A stretch of 64,000 bases of DNA from Shinisaurus crocodilurus. Its lineage: Eukaryota; Chordata; Lepidosauria; Squamata; Shinisauridae. Below the pieces are notes generated by a model that saw only the letters and a list, made by a program, of their open reading frames with translations, searched no databases and was not told the origin of the DNA. Numbering within the stretch: the stretch's first letter is position 1; each line of letters opens with the position of its first letter. Made by a program: the position numbers and the translations under genes. The stretch is taken from the NCBI GenBank assembly GCA_021292165.1, contig CM037878.1, positions 5,148,804-5,212,803 of the forward strand, read 5' to 3'. Positions 30,138 through 41,522 of this stretch are shown here, one piece after another.

Positions 30138-30880
30138 GAATCATAGAATCACGGAGTTGGAAATGGTCAAACAGCCCTGTTGCCCTGGTTTCCCCCCGCC
30201 AAAAACATAGCGCGGGGGTCCAGCGTGCCGGAGCAGGGTCCCGTCGCGTCACTTCCGCCACGCCGGAAGTGACGCGACGGGACCAGCGCGGCCGGCGCCA
30301 GCAGCTCGAGCGGCACGGAGAACACTCCGCGCCACTCAGAAGAACGAGGCGGGGGTGGCGCCGCCACGGAGAGGAGAGGCGGCGGCAGAGAGGTGAGGCC
30401 CCTCCCCCCACAGGTTCATGAACACCACTATCTCATAGGACTTAGTTTGTAATCCCCTGGTCATCTTTGTTGCTCTTCTCTGAACTCGTTCCAGAGTTTA
30501 TCTGAATCCTTCTTAAAGTGTGGTGTCCAGAATTGGACAGAGTATTCAAGGTGAGGAGGTCTGACCAGCACAGAGTAGCGTGGAACTATCACTTCCCATG
30601 ATTTAGCAACTATACTCCTATCAATGCAACCTAAAATTGCATTTGCCTTTTCTTTTCTTTTTTGCAGCCATATCACATTGCTGACTCCTTTTCAGTTTGT
30701 GATCAACTCCAACTCCAAGATCTTCTCCACATGTATTATTGGCACACCAAGTATCCCCCATCTTATACCTGTGCATTTTTAATTTCTTTTTTCTAAATGC
30801 AGAACTTTGCACTTGTCCCCGTTAAATTTCAGTCTGTTATTTTTCTGCCCGGTTTTCTAACCTATCAAGATCATTTTGAA
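30138..30880 (-). mobile_element. CR1 LINE fragment interrupted by a GC-rich repeat
   Basis: A short CR1 3' UTR piece ('gaatcatagaatcacggagt') is at 30138-30170. After a GC-rich block, CR1 ORF2 C-terminal sequence appears at about 30420-30880 on the minus strand: [20 protein letters not shown], then [19 protein letters not shown]. Frameshifts are present. Confidence 0.7.
30171..30415. repeat. GC-rich repeat with a 19-bp perfect hairpin
   Basis: It shares 'aaacagccctgttgccctgg' and 'agcgcgggggtcc' with 53077-53150. Its centre holds a perfect 19-bp inverted repeat (30238-30256 with 30265-30283, GTCCCGTCGCGTCACTTCC arm) around an 8-nt loop. Very CpG-rich. Probably a non-autonomous element, not a promoter. 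Confidence 0.6.
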
Positions 30881-31275
30881 ATGTTGTTTCTGTCTTGGGA
30901 GACTAAAGAGGGAGAAGGAGAAAGAGTGCAACAGCAGAAGAAGTGGGAAGAGGAGATGCAGGAGGAGATACGCTCAGGAACAGAGAGGTGCACTGCAGAA
31001 CTCTCGAAGGGTCTTCTCACGGTCACTGGAAGTGGAAAGCAAACTTGAGGGAGAATGTTGTGAAATGAAAGTATTTATTAAAGTACAGTACTACGGGGAC
31101 TGTGATGACAAGGGCCTGCTCTTCAAAACTTACCACTATACCACTGTTCACATTCCTGATTTGGCCAAAAATGAGAGTGTGTGGCGGAAAGAAACCCCAC
31201 ATTCACAATTCCAGGTAGAGGAGGAATACTTGCTGAACTCTGAACTTGGGCTGGCAACTCATTCAGGTGAGGATT
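30881..31275 (+). other. Exon-like open segment of unknown identity
   Basis: A plus-strand frame (30876-31319, 147 codons) runs through non-repetitive sequence. An internal Met begins a 60-70 residue stretch (MKVFIKVQYYGDCDDKGLL at the start) that reads like a globular protein. It ends at 'cattcaggtgagg', a good splice-donor match (CAG|GTGAGG near 31266), just before L1 sequence. I do not recognise the protein. It may be an orphan exon, a retrocopy remnant or chance. Confidence 0.3.
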
Positions 31276-32690
31276 TGATTTATTTTTTTTTAAATATTTT
31301 TTTATTTAAAAATGTTTAAACAATACAAAGAAAATAACACACACATATAACTAATATAGTGCTCCCATCACCATGGGACCAAATAATACAATGACTCTAT
31401 AATTGTTCATTATTCCAAAAATACAACATATCCTGACAGGGTAAACTCCCTTTCCCCTTTTTTAACATATTCCAGAAATAAACCCCAAATATCCTTGAAA
31501 ATATTTTTCTTTAATTGACCCCTTTTGCATTTGATATTACAAGTCAACATATCATTCAATGCCATATCCCATACTTCTTTATACCAATCAGTAATAGTGA
31601 AAGCTTGCTGAATTTTCCATTTCCTTGCTATCATTAGTCTACCTGCCGTTAACAAATTTATAATTAATTCTTTAACATTTTTAGGACCTATCACCTTTTC
31701 TGTTATTGATAGCAAAGCTAGTTTAGGACAAACCTCTAAATCAGCTCCAACAATTTCTGACATTTCCTCAAAAATCATTTTCCAAAAATCCATTACATTT
31801 TTACAACTCCACCACATATGAGCATATGTACCCAACTCCTGACATCCTCGCCAACACACTGGAGAACATTTATTATCTATTCTATTTAATCTCACCGGAG
31901 TCAAATACCATCTCCAAATTAGCTTATAAAAATTCTCTTTAATTCTTATAGACATATTTTTCAATATTCGCCTATCCCAAATCTTGTTCCACTCGTCCTT
32001 TGATATTTCCTCTTCAAACTCTGTATCCCAAACTATTTTAAGATTTTCTGCTTGCTCTTCTGATTTCTGCAACATTTTATATAACATCTTTGTAAGACCC
32101 CTAGCTGATGCATTTCCTTCTATGAGTTCTCTGGACATAACCAACTGCTCAAATGCGGTGAAATCCCTTTCATGCTCATGTCTCCTCTTCCATTTCTTAC
32201 CCCATTGTACTAATTGAATTAAATTTAACCACGAAATTCTTCCTGCCCCAACCCTATCAATTATTTGCTGTCTTGTCTCCATTTTTTCCAGCCAATCCAT
32301 TAAACTTATCACCTTTTTCTCTCTAAAAATCCGTTCTAAATGTCTAACATTATCTGGAAAATCCTCCATAACCACCACTGGAGTAAGCGGGGATATGCCT
32401 GGTAAAAATATTTCCTTATTTCTACCCAAAATTTCTAACATATTTTTTAAAAAGGGATTTTCTAATCTTTTTGCCATAATATGTCCTTGTTTTGTAAATA
32501 AAAATTTCTCCACCCTATTACCCAATTCAAATGCTTCTATTTCCCACCACATAAAATCTTTTCTAACAATAATATCCATAATATATCTAAGTTGATTAGC
32601 TATATAATACCATTTTAAATTAGGGAGACCAAGTCTGTGGACAATTGCCCATGAACATCCATTGCTCCCCACCAAATATTGGACCTACTA
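31276..32690 (-). mobile_element. L1 LINE, 5'-truncated
   Basis: Minus-strand L1 fragment of about 1.4 kb. It contains the ORF2 C-terminus, a short 3' UTR and an A-rich tail (poly(T) on the plus strand at about 31276-31310). Homology starts abruptly near 32690, as expected for 5' truncation. Confidence 0.88.
31410..32675 (-). pseudogene. L1 ORF2 C-terminal fragment (421 codons, open)
   Basis: The frame encodes the post-RT region of L1 ORF2. A LGLPNLKWYYIANQL block lies near the N-terminus. WRWYLTPVRLNRID follows, then the L1 C-terminal cysteine motif (CWRGC...GTYAHMWWSC). These features are characteristic of L1 and absent from CR1. The endonuclease and the RT catalytic core are missing, so the fragment cannot mobilise itself, yet it has no stop over 421 codons, which indicates a fairly young insertion. 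The Met used here is simply the first in frame and not the native start. Confidence 0.88.
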
Positions 32691-33305
32691 AAGCCTAAAC
32701 AGAAGGTCACTTTGCAAAAGAGGACAGTACAGTATTCTCTCAACATTTGCCCCAATCCCCAGCTGTTCTGCCCTGATGCTCTTCTTAAAATATTTTGTAT
32801 TAGATTCATGAATACATAGGGAAAACGACTGACAAGAGAATACAGAATTACTACAGAATAACTGAAGTCTGAACACAATTAACACATTTATAGCAGCCAA
32901 AAAAAATCGATCAAGACATAAATACAATATCAAGATAAATACTACATGCCAAAAAAAAAGAAAAGCCCACTGGTTTTAAATTATTTTGGCATGGATCAAC
33001 ACATCTGCAACCAAGAGGCACAGGAGACAAATGGTTGTTATCTTCTCTACAAAATTGGTAGTTTCTAAACAAAAGGCTCCCCCCCCCCAATAAAGCTGAT
33101 GGTTTAAGATATTAGAGGAGAAAGAAGCCCTTTCTTGTGGCTTGGCATATTGAAGATGTACTTCCCAGCTTTGTCTAGCAGGTTATTGGTTATCAGAGAT
33201 GGTGCTGTCAAGAGACAAGGGTAGATGGACTGGAGGACCATAAGTTTCCTCATTATCTTAGGCACTCCCAATGTTCTCTGGAACTCACTCATTAGGATAA
33301 GTAAT
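32691..33305. other. Unassigned intergenic sequence
   Basis: No gene is recognised. AT-rich, with a short poly(C) run at about 33080. Confidence 0.35.
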
Positions 33306-33534
33306 GCCATTGTGAGAGTATTGGACAAAAACTCAGGAGATCTGGGTTCTAGTCTCCACGCATCCATGAAGCTCACTGGGCCAGTCACTGACTCTCAGCC
33401 TGCCTAACCTGCCTCACAGTAGAATAAAATGTCTAAGATTAGGATAAAATGGAAAGGAGGAGGACCATGTAAGTTGCCTTGGGTTTCTTGCAAGAGGAAC
33501 AAAGGCAGGATGTAAATGTAATAATAAATAAATC
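33306..33534 (+). mobile_element. Sauria-type tRNA-derived SINE, diverged
   Basis: 'tgtgagagtattggacaaaa', box B-like 'gggttctagtc', 'gggccagtcactgactctca' and the tail 'gtaataataaataaat' match the family. The first bases of the head are lost and the body has small deletions. Confidence 0.75.
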
Positions 33535-34079
33535 CTATTTTCATGCGTGCAAGTGGACATGTTTCAGTTTCTGTGTCTCTGTGTGTCGTTTTGTTGTTTT
33601 TTTTAAAGGAAACACCATAGATGAATTAAGAGAGACAGCCAGATGAATTCCCTTCTTCTATTTTCTACCCACACAGGATTCCAGCTGTCTCCTTGCCAAA
33701 CTGAATTCATGCATTGTTTTGGAATGGATCCACCTCTAAGAACAGCTCCTAACAGAGCACCAGTTGTCCCTGCGTATGGCAGCCTGCAAACTGTCTGCGT
33801 AGCAGCGGGGTGTCTGGATAACTGCTTGCCAGAGGCTTCGAAGCATAGTCGTCCTTCCTCTCCTGGTGAGGCGGCCACTTTTTCCCTTGCAGAATTCAGT
33901 CCCGTAGGACCTATCTACATGATGAACACAGATCTGTTTTACGAGCTCTCGTGCTGTTCTCCAAAGAACCCTGGGTAGGGCGGCCACTTATGCATCACCA
34001 AAACAGAGGGCACACATTTGCACAAAAATTGCATTATGCTAACGATGCAAATTTTGAAATGATTACTATGATTTAAATA
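33535..34079. other. Unassigned intergenic sequence
   Basis: A 111-codon frame (33643-33978) has no recognised domain. 'agggcggccacttatgc' near 33976 and 'gaggcggccactttttcc' near 33868 are similar, suggesting part of a dispersed repeat. Confidence 0.3.
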
Positions 34080-34204
34080 AAAAATGCAGTATATTTTGTA
34101 TAAAATATATTTGTATAAAATATTTTGTATAAATATATTTTGTATAAAATATTTGTATAAAATAAAATATTTTGTATAAAATAAAATATTTTTGTATAAA
34201 AATA

Positions 34205-34236
<32 letters not shown>
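34080..34236. repeat. AT-rich minisatellite and (AT)n
   Basis: Tandem variants of 'attttgtataaaatat' (about seven) run directly into an (AT)n tract at 34208-34236, which abuts the first base of a SINE. Confidence 0.85.
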
Positions 34237-34241
<5 letters not shown>

Positions 34242-34482
34242 CCAGTGTGGCGTAGTGGTGAGAGTGTTGGACTGGGACTCGGGAGATCCGGGTTCTAGTC
34301 CCCACTCGGCCATGAAGCCCACTGGGTGACTTTGGGCCAGTCACTGACTCTCAGCCTAACCTACCTCACAGGGTTGTTGTGAGAATAAAATGGAGAGGAG
34401 GAGGAGGATTATGTAAGCCACCTTGGGTTCCCTGCAGTAAAAAAGGCAGGGTATAAATGTAATAAATATAATAAATAAATAA
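34237..34482 (+). mobile_element. Sauria-type tRNA-derived SINE, complete
   Basis: The best copy in the window. The head is GAGAGCCAGTGTGG with box A-like 'gtagtggtgagagtg' and box B GGTTCTAGTCC at 34291-34301. The body holds 'gactttgggccagtcactga' and 'cacagggttgttgtgagaat', and the tail is (AAATAATA)n. Transcribed by RNA polymerase III in the family at large. The body-to-tail part resembles LINE 3' ends. Confidence 0.92.
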
Positions 34483-34996
34483 TATCTCACTATAGTAAGG
34501 GTAACTGTGACCTCTTGACCCGTGTGCCTTGCTGAGCCGGCTCTCCTGGGGCTCTCGATGGGCAACGTCAAGGCCCTTCAGCTCTCCCTTCTGAGGGCTC
34601 TTGAACTTTATACCAAAATTGGACAGGACAACCCTTCAAACAGAGGACTGTCCTCAGATAGCTCTTCAAATAGAGCGCTGTCCTCTACGAAGTAGGACAC
34701 ATGGCCACCCAGCTTGGTGAGGAGGGCCCAGAAGCAACAGAGTAATGAAAATGGTGATGGCTACAGCTCTTTGGTTCAGCACTTCTCTTCTCTTAGTGCT
34801 AAGCCCTAAACATTTTTTTAAAAAAATAAATAAATAAATAAATAAATTTAAATTACATACAATATTTATTTGACACACCACAAAGCCTGAATTACTCATC
34901 CTCAGTCAGATAGGAATACTACTGCCCTGTGTCAACTGAATAGATGCTCATCTCTCTAGGCCAGACGTTCCCATGTCTACAGCGGTGCCTTTATAG
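34483..34996. other. Unassigned intergenic sequence
   Basis: No gene is seen. An (AAAT)n run lies at about 34826-34850. Confidence 0.35.
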
Positions 34997-35131
34997 CAGT
35001 GTTCTCCAACCTTGGGTCCCCAGATGTTTTTGGCCTACAACTCCCAGCATGCCCCAGCCAGCTACGCTGGCTGGGGCATGCTGGGAGTTGTAGGCCAAAA
35101 ACATCTGGGGACCCAAGGTTGGAGAACACTG
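34997..35131. mobile_element. hAT MITE family A, full palindrome
   Basis: A 135-bp copy with CAGTGTTCTCC / GGAGAACACTG ends and almost perfect arms. The flanks ctttatag and agacagac do not match, so the target duplication has been lost or a flank was rearranged. Confidence 0.9.
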
Positions 35132-35810
35132 AGACAGACAGTGCCTGGCTAGCTAAAAGTACTTGCTTGAATGGGCACCAATAAGCAGTCAATGGCTGGA
35201 TCCACAATGGAAGTTTATTGCGGTACTGTATCGCTGCATAATCATTCCTTGTTTCTTCCGGAATTTGCCAGACTAGGTTTATCATGGCTTTTTCAGTTAT
35301 TGCACTTCACTACCGCGGTACGTGACTAGTGTGTGCTCAAGTGGTGCTGTCATTGCCCACCCGAGAAAGTGTCGTCACTGGAGTTAGCCAGTAGTTTCCG
35401 AGGGGCGGGGGAAATGCGGCTTGAGTGACGTGTGTCTCCCAAAGTGGTGGGGAAGAGAGGTGTTGTATGGCGGTTCGCCTTCTTCCTCGGAAGCTTCTTA
35501 ATTTTTTATTTTTTATTTTTTGCTTGTAACCGTTCCTGCGCACCTCTGCACCTCCGAGCAGGCTGCTTCAGGAAATCGCGTTTGGGAGTTTTTAAAGCAA
35601 AACCAAAAAACCCGCAATCTCGCTCCTGCACATATGTGCACCTCCACATAAGCAGCAGACCAGGGGGGGGGGGGGAAACCTCTTGTGAAATGGCCGTTTC
35701 CCCTGCATGTGAAAAGCAGTACCCCCAGGATAACTGCCATGGTGGAATTTGAGAGGGGACGGGAGCGGGAGGCTTTCCCCCCCTTGTTGTAACAGCCACG
35801 TACACGGTAC
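35132..35810. other. Unassigned, CpG-enriched sequence
   Basis: No gene is recognised. A T-rich stretch near 35500-35520 and a poly(G) near 35670 are present. Overlapping frames of 106-162 codons in both directions lack domains. Confidence 0.35.
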
Positions 35811-35976
35811 CAGGGCCGGTGCTACCATTAGGCCAACTAGGCAGCTGCCTAGGGCGCAGGGCTAAAGGGGGCACTAGAAACACCTTGGGAAAAAAATACA
35901 GCGCTCTCAAGTGGGAAGGGGGGGCGCTAAATATCTGATCTTGCCTAGGGCACCAAACTGCCTTGCGCCGGTCCTG
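35811..35976. mobile_element. hAT MITE family B, inverted relative to other copies
   Basis: CAGGGCCGGTGC start and GCGCCGGTCCTG end, with the same inner arms as the copies at 10550 and 11949 but in the opposite orientation. The target duplication is unclear: cgtacac follows the element and also occurs a few bases before it. Confidence 0.85.
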
Positions 35977-37259
35977 CGTACACCCCCTTCCCAAAAGAAC
36001 GGGAGTGGTAAATTAGCCAAATGGCATGTCTGCTCAGAAGTAAATCTCTTTCTCTCCAATGCCCTTACTCCCAAGTGTATCACATTGATTCAACAGGAGC
36101 CTTGTGCGCGGGAAACTCAGAACGGGAGGAACACCGCTTTGGGAAGTTACATTTGGGTGGAGGGGAGGGGCGCCCTGATCCTGCTGGATTCATCCCAACC
36201 CCGTGGGAGGGCGGCGGTGGCGGCAGCAGCAGCATCCTTCTCCTTCTTTTTAGCGAGGGGTCGGAAGAGCTTTTTCCTTTCTTTCTTTAAAGATCGCGTC
36301 TGCGCTCATTCGCACCTGTGCAGAGATGACGAAGCAATTAAAAAAAAAAAAAAAGCCCTTTTCAAGGGAACACCCAGTTCTACCGCCACGGAGTTAGGTG
36401 TGGGTTGGCAAATCAGGATGAGTGCAGTGCATTTAACGAGAGTGTGCCCTGTGAGGAGTGACTGCGGAATGTGAATATAGCAGTGCCGTTCTGCTAACTT
36501 GACGATAGACAGCGTAAATAATGTAGAGCGGCCGCCCAATGTTTCTCAAGCCAAAAATGCAGGTCAGTCTCCTCCGCACAACCCACCACCTGCCAGCACA
36601 GGGGCTGGAAGAAACCATGTTGCATTTTGCAATGCGGCCCGCAGCAGAGAGAGAGGCAGCCTGAGTTGTGTCACTCGCTTGCTTCAAATACTGAACACTT
36701 CCTGTCTGGATGTCAGCTTCCTCTCTCTTATTCAGTGTATATCTCTGTGAAACAGATATTACAAGATCACCACAAGACTCCGAAATCCCTTCCTCAGAAT
36801 AAAACATCCTGTAAGAGGCTGCCCTTGGAACCTGCTTAGGGAAATAGCGAGCGTGAATTCTCAGTTTGGGATGGATGGATCTGATCGTTTCAGTTTCAGT
36901 TTCTCATTTGTTTCCAATCTTAAATTCGATTCATCCTAAACACTGAGAATTTTTCCAGTCATAGGTTTGGTACCCATTTTTGTATGCATTGTCGTGTGCA
37001 TTCCTAATACGTGCATTTTTGTACGCAATAATTTTACCAAATATACACATTTTTTAATTCATTTTTTTAAAACTGGAGGCCTCCATTGCAAAAATTCAGA
37101 GGCGTGTCAGCTTCAAAGGATAACTGAGTTTCAGTTGTCACATTGGTTGGAAAGTGCAAAATTAGGTGAGTTTGCATTCAAATGTGGACCGAATGAATAT
37201 CTTCCCCCATTCCAACTCGGTATATTTTCTTCCTCCCCTTGTATGCTTTTTGAGCTTCC
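35977..37259. other. Unassigned intergenic sequence
   Basis: No gene or named repeat. A 187-codon frame (35911-36474) overlaps the MITE and a poly(A) run and is dismissed. Confidence 0.35.
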
Positions 37260-37800
37260 CATCTAGAAAGCTCTTAATCATATTGCTCAGAAGAAGGGCC
37301 ATTTAATCCATGCCTTGTAAGTCTTTCTTTTCTATCACAATTATTTTAAAGCATTGAAAACATTCCCCCATGGAACTGGCGGCAGAGTGGCTGTCTATAA
37401 CCAGAGGTCTCAAGGACTTTTCTTTTCTTGTATGGAGCATAATGTTCCCACTTCTGATAAAGTGCAGGAGAGATTATTTTTTTCTAGTTACAACGTGCTA
37501 CAGCAAGGCCATTAGGGTGGGCCGAATATCTGCCAATTTAAGACAGGAGAGCAAACTACCCGGCCACCACCAATTCAAAAGCTTTCTAGCTGTTCTCTCT
37601 TCATGTTCACGGTTTCAGTCTTAGTGGCGCTGCAAGAGAACTGGTTAGAATTGAGATATTTGGATGGGCCTTTCTCTTAATTTCCCTAGGCTCACAAAAC
37701 AAACTTTACTAATTTGACACGGGGGCCAAATCGACCCCAATTAGGGCCTGCTAATTAGGGGCCTGGGGAAGGAGCCAATGGGCCAGAAGTGGACCTCCCA
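37260..37800. other. Non-repetitive island, candidate conserved non-coding element
   Basis: Single-copy-looking, with AT-rich regulatory-type words ('gggcctgctaattaggggcc', 'caccaattcaaaagctttct', 'gggccatttaatccatgcct'). No coding support. Proposed only from composition. Confidence 0.3.
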
Positions 37801-38318
37801 TGGGCCATCTCACCCTGTGGGCGAGAGGTGCCTCTTCGCTGCTACAGGATCTCACACTGATACCATGATAAGTCTCTTTTTCCTTCCAAGGATCCCTGAA
37901 GTATGAGTTAAAATATTCTGAATGGTTAACACTTTCTATCTTAAGCGCTGCCTCAAGATAAAGTAGATAATAAGCCACAATAAGCCACGGTGGGTTGGTT
38001 ATTATGTGAACAACCCACGGTGAGCCCGACAGCTCACTGTGGATTATGTGAACAACCCCTCGGTCCCACAGCTGGTATCCCAGGGGACTTGGCGGCAAAA
38101 ACCAGCTCGTGTCCTCCTCTCCCTGCTGTGATCGTGAGCCATTTTTTGGCTTGCCATGGCTCCCCCCCCCCCCCCGGGAATCAAATCGTGAAGAGCAATC
38201 TCTGAATTGACAGCCAGTGACAGCCCCTCCAAAGTGCTGAAGTGGCACATTGGAGGCGCTGTCACTGGTTGGCCATCTCTTTTTTAAAATTATTTTTGCC
38301 CCCCAAATGTGCACATTT
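37801..38318. other. Unassigned intergenic sequence
   Basis: It contains related words 'aataagccacggtgggttgg' and 'gtgaacaacccacggtgagc', part of an unnamed repeat. No gene is seen. Confidence 0.35.
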
Positions 38319-38319
38319 T

Positions 38320-38360
<41 letters not shown>

Positions 38361-38374
38361 TATTATTATTATTG
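38320..38374. repeat. (ATC)n(ATT)n microsatellite
   Basis: About 13 TCA/CAT units followed by ATT units. Long low-complexity His or Ser frames here are artefacts of the repeat. Confidence 0.95.
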
Positions 38375-39233
38375 TCAGATCTCTGCAAATGCAAAGGTGT
38401 GCAGTTCTGTGGGTCCAAAAATGGGAAGCCTCACCTGGGCAATGTCCTGGGGGGGGGGGGGTACCTGCTGTCAAAGTGCAGCAGATACCAACCCTGGACA
38501 TTGACCCAGAGAGGCTCCAAATATAGGTTTTTTCTTCTTCACTTTGCTTCAACTTGACAGCTGTCAAAGGGTGAGCTGTCAACTCAAAGCAAAGCTGCAA
38601 GTGATCTTTGCTCGTGAAATGGATTAGGTGTCTTCCCCCCCCCCTTCGCAGTGAGGTCCTGAGGGTTCTGAGTCCCGCCCCGCCCCATAGGTCCCAGTGC
38701 CCCAAACTTTTCTACCCATTCCCGTGACTCTAGGTGCTTGTGAAGGTGGGAAAGGGGTGCACACACCCCTTTGCTAACACTTGCTTTTAACAGCTGTCAA
38801 AGGTAGGGGTTTCTTTGAAAACAGGGATTTAGGCAGGGCTAGACAAGGTAGTTTGGACAGAGACATAATACAGATTTCCCAGCATCCCCATGGAAATGTA
38901 CTGTCATTTGCCTGCCAGGGATGCTGGACTTGAAAACGCTGCCCCTCCTCAGTGGGGAAAGATACCCCCTTGGGGAGCTAGATATCCTACCACTGCCATC
39001 TTCACCACTGCCTCACACTTCTCCTTCGTCAGGTAAGGTTAGGCTGGGGGGGGCAGCAGAGAAAGTAGTCGCCCACATTTGTGGGGTGAGAAGGGTCCTG
39101 CCCACCACACAAATGTTTGAAAGCATTTGAACAGGGATGTTCACATTTAACTAGCATCCTTTTCCAAATGCCTGTATCATCTTTAATGGAGCCTGATGTG
39201 CCATAGCCTAGCAGGAAAAGCTCTATTTAATAG
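38375..39233. other. Unassigned intergenic sequence
   Basis: No gene is recognised. Poly(G) and poly(C) runs lie at about 38450 and 38635. 'gacagctgtcaaaggg' and 'acagctgtcaaaggtagggg' recur. Confidence 0.35.
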
Positions 39234-39320
39234 CCTTCCCCAACATGGAGCCCTCTGGATGTTTTGGACCATAACTTCCATCAGCCCCATCTAGCCAGTG
39301 GTCATGGATGATGGGAGTTG
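39234..39320. repeat. Old palindromic MITE-like repeat
   Basis: 'ccttccccaacatggagccc' and 'gatgatgggagttgtagtca' are the two arms of the old family. Confidence 0.5.
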
Positions 39321-39327
39321 TAGTCAT

Positions 39328-39990
39328 AGGAATATAAGAAGTGCCATGATGGATCAGAGTCCATCTAGTCCAGCATTTTGTTCACCCAGTGGCCAACCAG
39401 CTGCCCACAGGGTCCCACAAGCAGGACATGAATGCAACAGCACCCTCCCGCCCATGTTCCCCAGCAACTGGTGTACATCGGTGGACTGCCCCTGATACTG
39501 GAGGTAGCATAGAGCCATCAGGACTACTAGTCATTAATAGCTTTCTCCTCTACGACTTTGTCTAATCCCCTTTTAAAGCCCTACAAATTGGCGGCCATCA
39601 ATTCCATACTTTATGCACTGTGAACCAGGTTGGGGAAGGTTGACTTTCAGGGTACTTTTCTAACATCTTCTGCTCAGTTATGACCCCCCCAAAAAATGCA
39701 TACGCCGCCCCCGCCCCCCACTTATCCACCTCCTTTATGGACTAAATAGGCCCAAACGTTGTCGCCGCTCCTCTTAGGGGAGTTGCTCCAGCCCCCTGGT
39801 CATTTTGGCAGCCCTTTTCTGCAACTTTTCCAGCTCTACAATATCCTTTTTGAGATGTGGTGACCAGAACTGTACACAGTCTTCCAAGTGTCGCTGTACC
39901 TTGGATTTGTATACAGGTATCATTATTCTTTTGCCAAACAATCTCTCCAGTCCCCCACAAAGATGCTTATATGTGCACATACATTTGCAT
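39328..39990 (-). mobile_element. CR1/L3-like LINE fragments
   Basis: Minus-strand. The 3' end is 'ggaatataagaagtgcc', the 3' UTR has 'tgttccccagcaactggtgt', and a diverged ORF2 end follows to about 39640. After a short gap, 'tccagccccctggtcatttt' and 'gtgaccagaactgtacacag' (39785-39985) encode the upstream RT tail (VQRHLEDCVQFWSPHLKKDI). Broken frames. Confidence 0.75.
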
Positions 39991-40842
39991 TACTTATGAA
40001 GATGTCCCATATATTTATTTATTCATTCGTTGGCTGCAGAGGGTTCATCCAGTCCTGTCTGCTTGGCTTGGGGTTGAGGAAGGACAAGCTAACTGGCCGG
40101 GGGGGCGGGCGGGCTCCCTCCACAGATCCTGTTCCCCTGCTCTCCCTGAGTTCAGTTTGTTTTTTTTATGAATCAAGCCTTTAATCACAAATTAGGGTTT
40201 CTGTGCACATCCTCCAGCACTAACACCTCCTTAATAGGTTCATTCCATTAACGGCTCATTTGCAGGAAACCTACAGTTGCGAAGGAAAAGAGATTACCCA
40301 GGGCATCATCGCATGATGCAAAGCGAGAAGAGAAACACACACACACACACACACACACACTGGAAATAATATATTCTGCAGTGCGAGAAAGATAAAATGC
40401 ATATAATGACCCCCAACGGCCCTTTGATGGAGACTCAGGCATTACAGAACAACATGGCCGGGAGGGGGTAGCAACGGAGCAACCACCGGAGGTCATCATC
40501 AGCCTGAGGTTCCTTGACGAGATTGTCCCTTTTTTTGCTAGACCAGTAATTCCCAAATAATGTGCTGGGGCACATTAGGGCGCCATGAGAGAACGGCTAG
40601 TGTGCTGCAACCGATGAACCAATCAAATAATTAAAGGCTCTTATGGGGCCCGGAACACCAGTCCACAGAGGGGGCCGGTGGCTGCTGCCTCTCTCTGAAT
40701 TACCATCCTGAACAAACTTCCTTCTCATCAGGCTCCTTCCGGGAAGTCGCTGGGTCTGCTGGGTCTTTGCACTGGGAGTGATCAAAGGAGCCAAAGTCAC
40801 CCGGGGGGGCAGAGCTGTGGTGGAGCGGCCTGCACTCAGAGG
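39991..40842. other. Unassigned intergenic sequence with an AC microsatellite
   Basis: (AC)n lies at about 40336-40361. No gene is recognised. Confidence 0.35.
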
Positions 40843-41522
40843 CAGGGATGTTGAAGAGTCCTTGGTCTCGAGTCACGAGTCTTTGAACCCGAGTCTCGAG
40901 TCCGAGTCCGAGTCCTTGGTCCAAAATGGTGACTCACGAGTCCCGAGTCACGAGTCACTCCCAAAACTGACTCCACGAGTCCCTATTAAAATCAATGGGG
41001 TTTCCCCCCAACAAAATAAGGCTACTTCAGATGTGTGGCTTAAATAAATTCTAGGCACAAGTGTGCCTTTTTATCTCAAAACTCTGCCACTGATTTTGGC
41101 AAGAACAGACCAGGCGGACAAACCCAAAATAACCAGGCAGGCAGAGGAGGATGGGAACCCCAAACAGGCAGGCAGAGGCAGCCAAACCCAAAATGTCTGA
41201 CCCTAACCCAAACCCCCCACAACAACACATCAATCAAAATAAATCTCAACACATCGTTGGGGCTGCGCTCCTGGTAGCTGTCCCTAGTGGCCGAGCAGCG
41301 GCGCGCCTCGCTTCCATGCGCTCTTCACCGGTGATCGCGCTCCTTCTGGCACAGCCAGAAGACTCGTCAACAGCCCAGGGATGTTGACGAGTCCTTGGTC
41401 TCGAGTCCCGAGTCGAGTCTCGAGTCCCATTAAAAATATTGGGACTCGAGTCCGAGTCGAGTCAGAGGGGGGACTCAGTCCGACTCACGAGTCGAGTCCT
41501 CGAGTCCGAGTCCCCATCCCTG
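40843..41522. mobile_element. hAT-like non-autonomous element family C
   Basis: A 680-bp second copy with a perfect 8-bp target duplication, ctcagagg, at 40835-40842 and 41523-41530. The left 370 bp and the right block (41376-41522) match the copy at 27484. The DNA just before the right block (41216-41375) is different and CpG-rich. No transposase frame. Confidence 0.93.

Noticed and set aside
34996..35132. Family A MITE at 34997 as having a target duplication
   Set aside because: The 8-bp flanks do not match, so I do not claim one for this copy.
38242..38705. Frames with poly-His, poly-Ser, poly-Ile or poly-Met
   Set aside because: Produced by the (ATC)n(ATT)n microsatellite.
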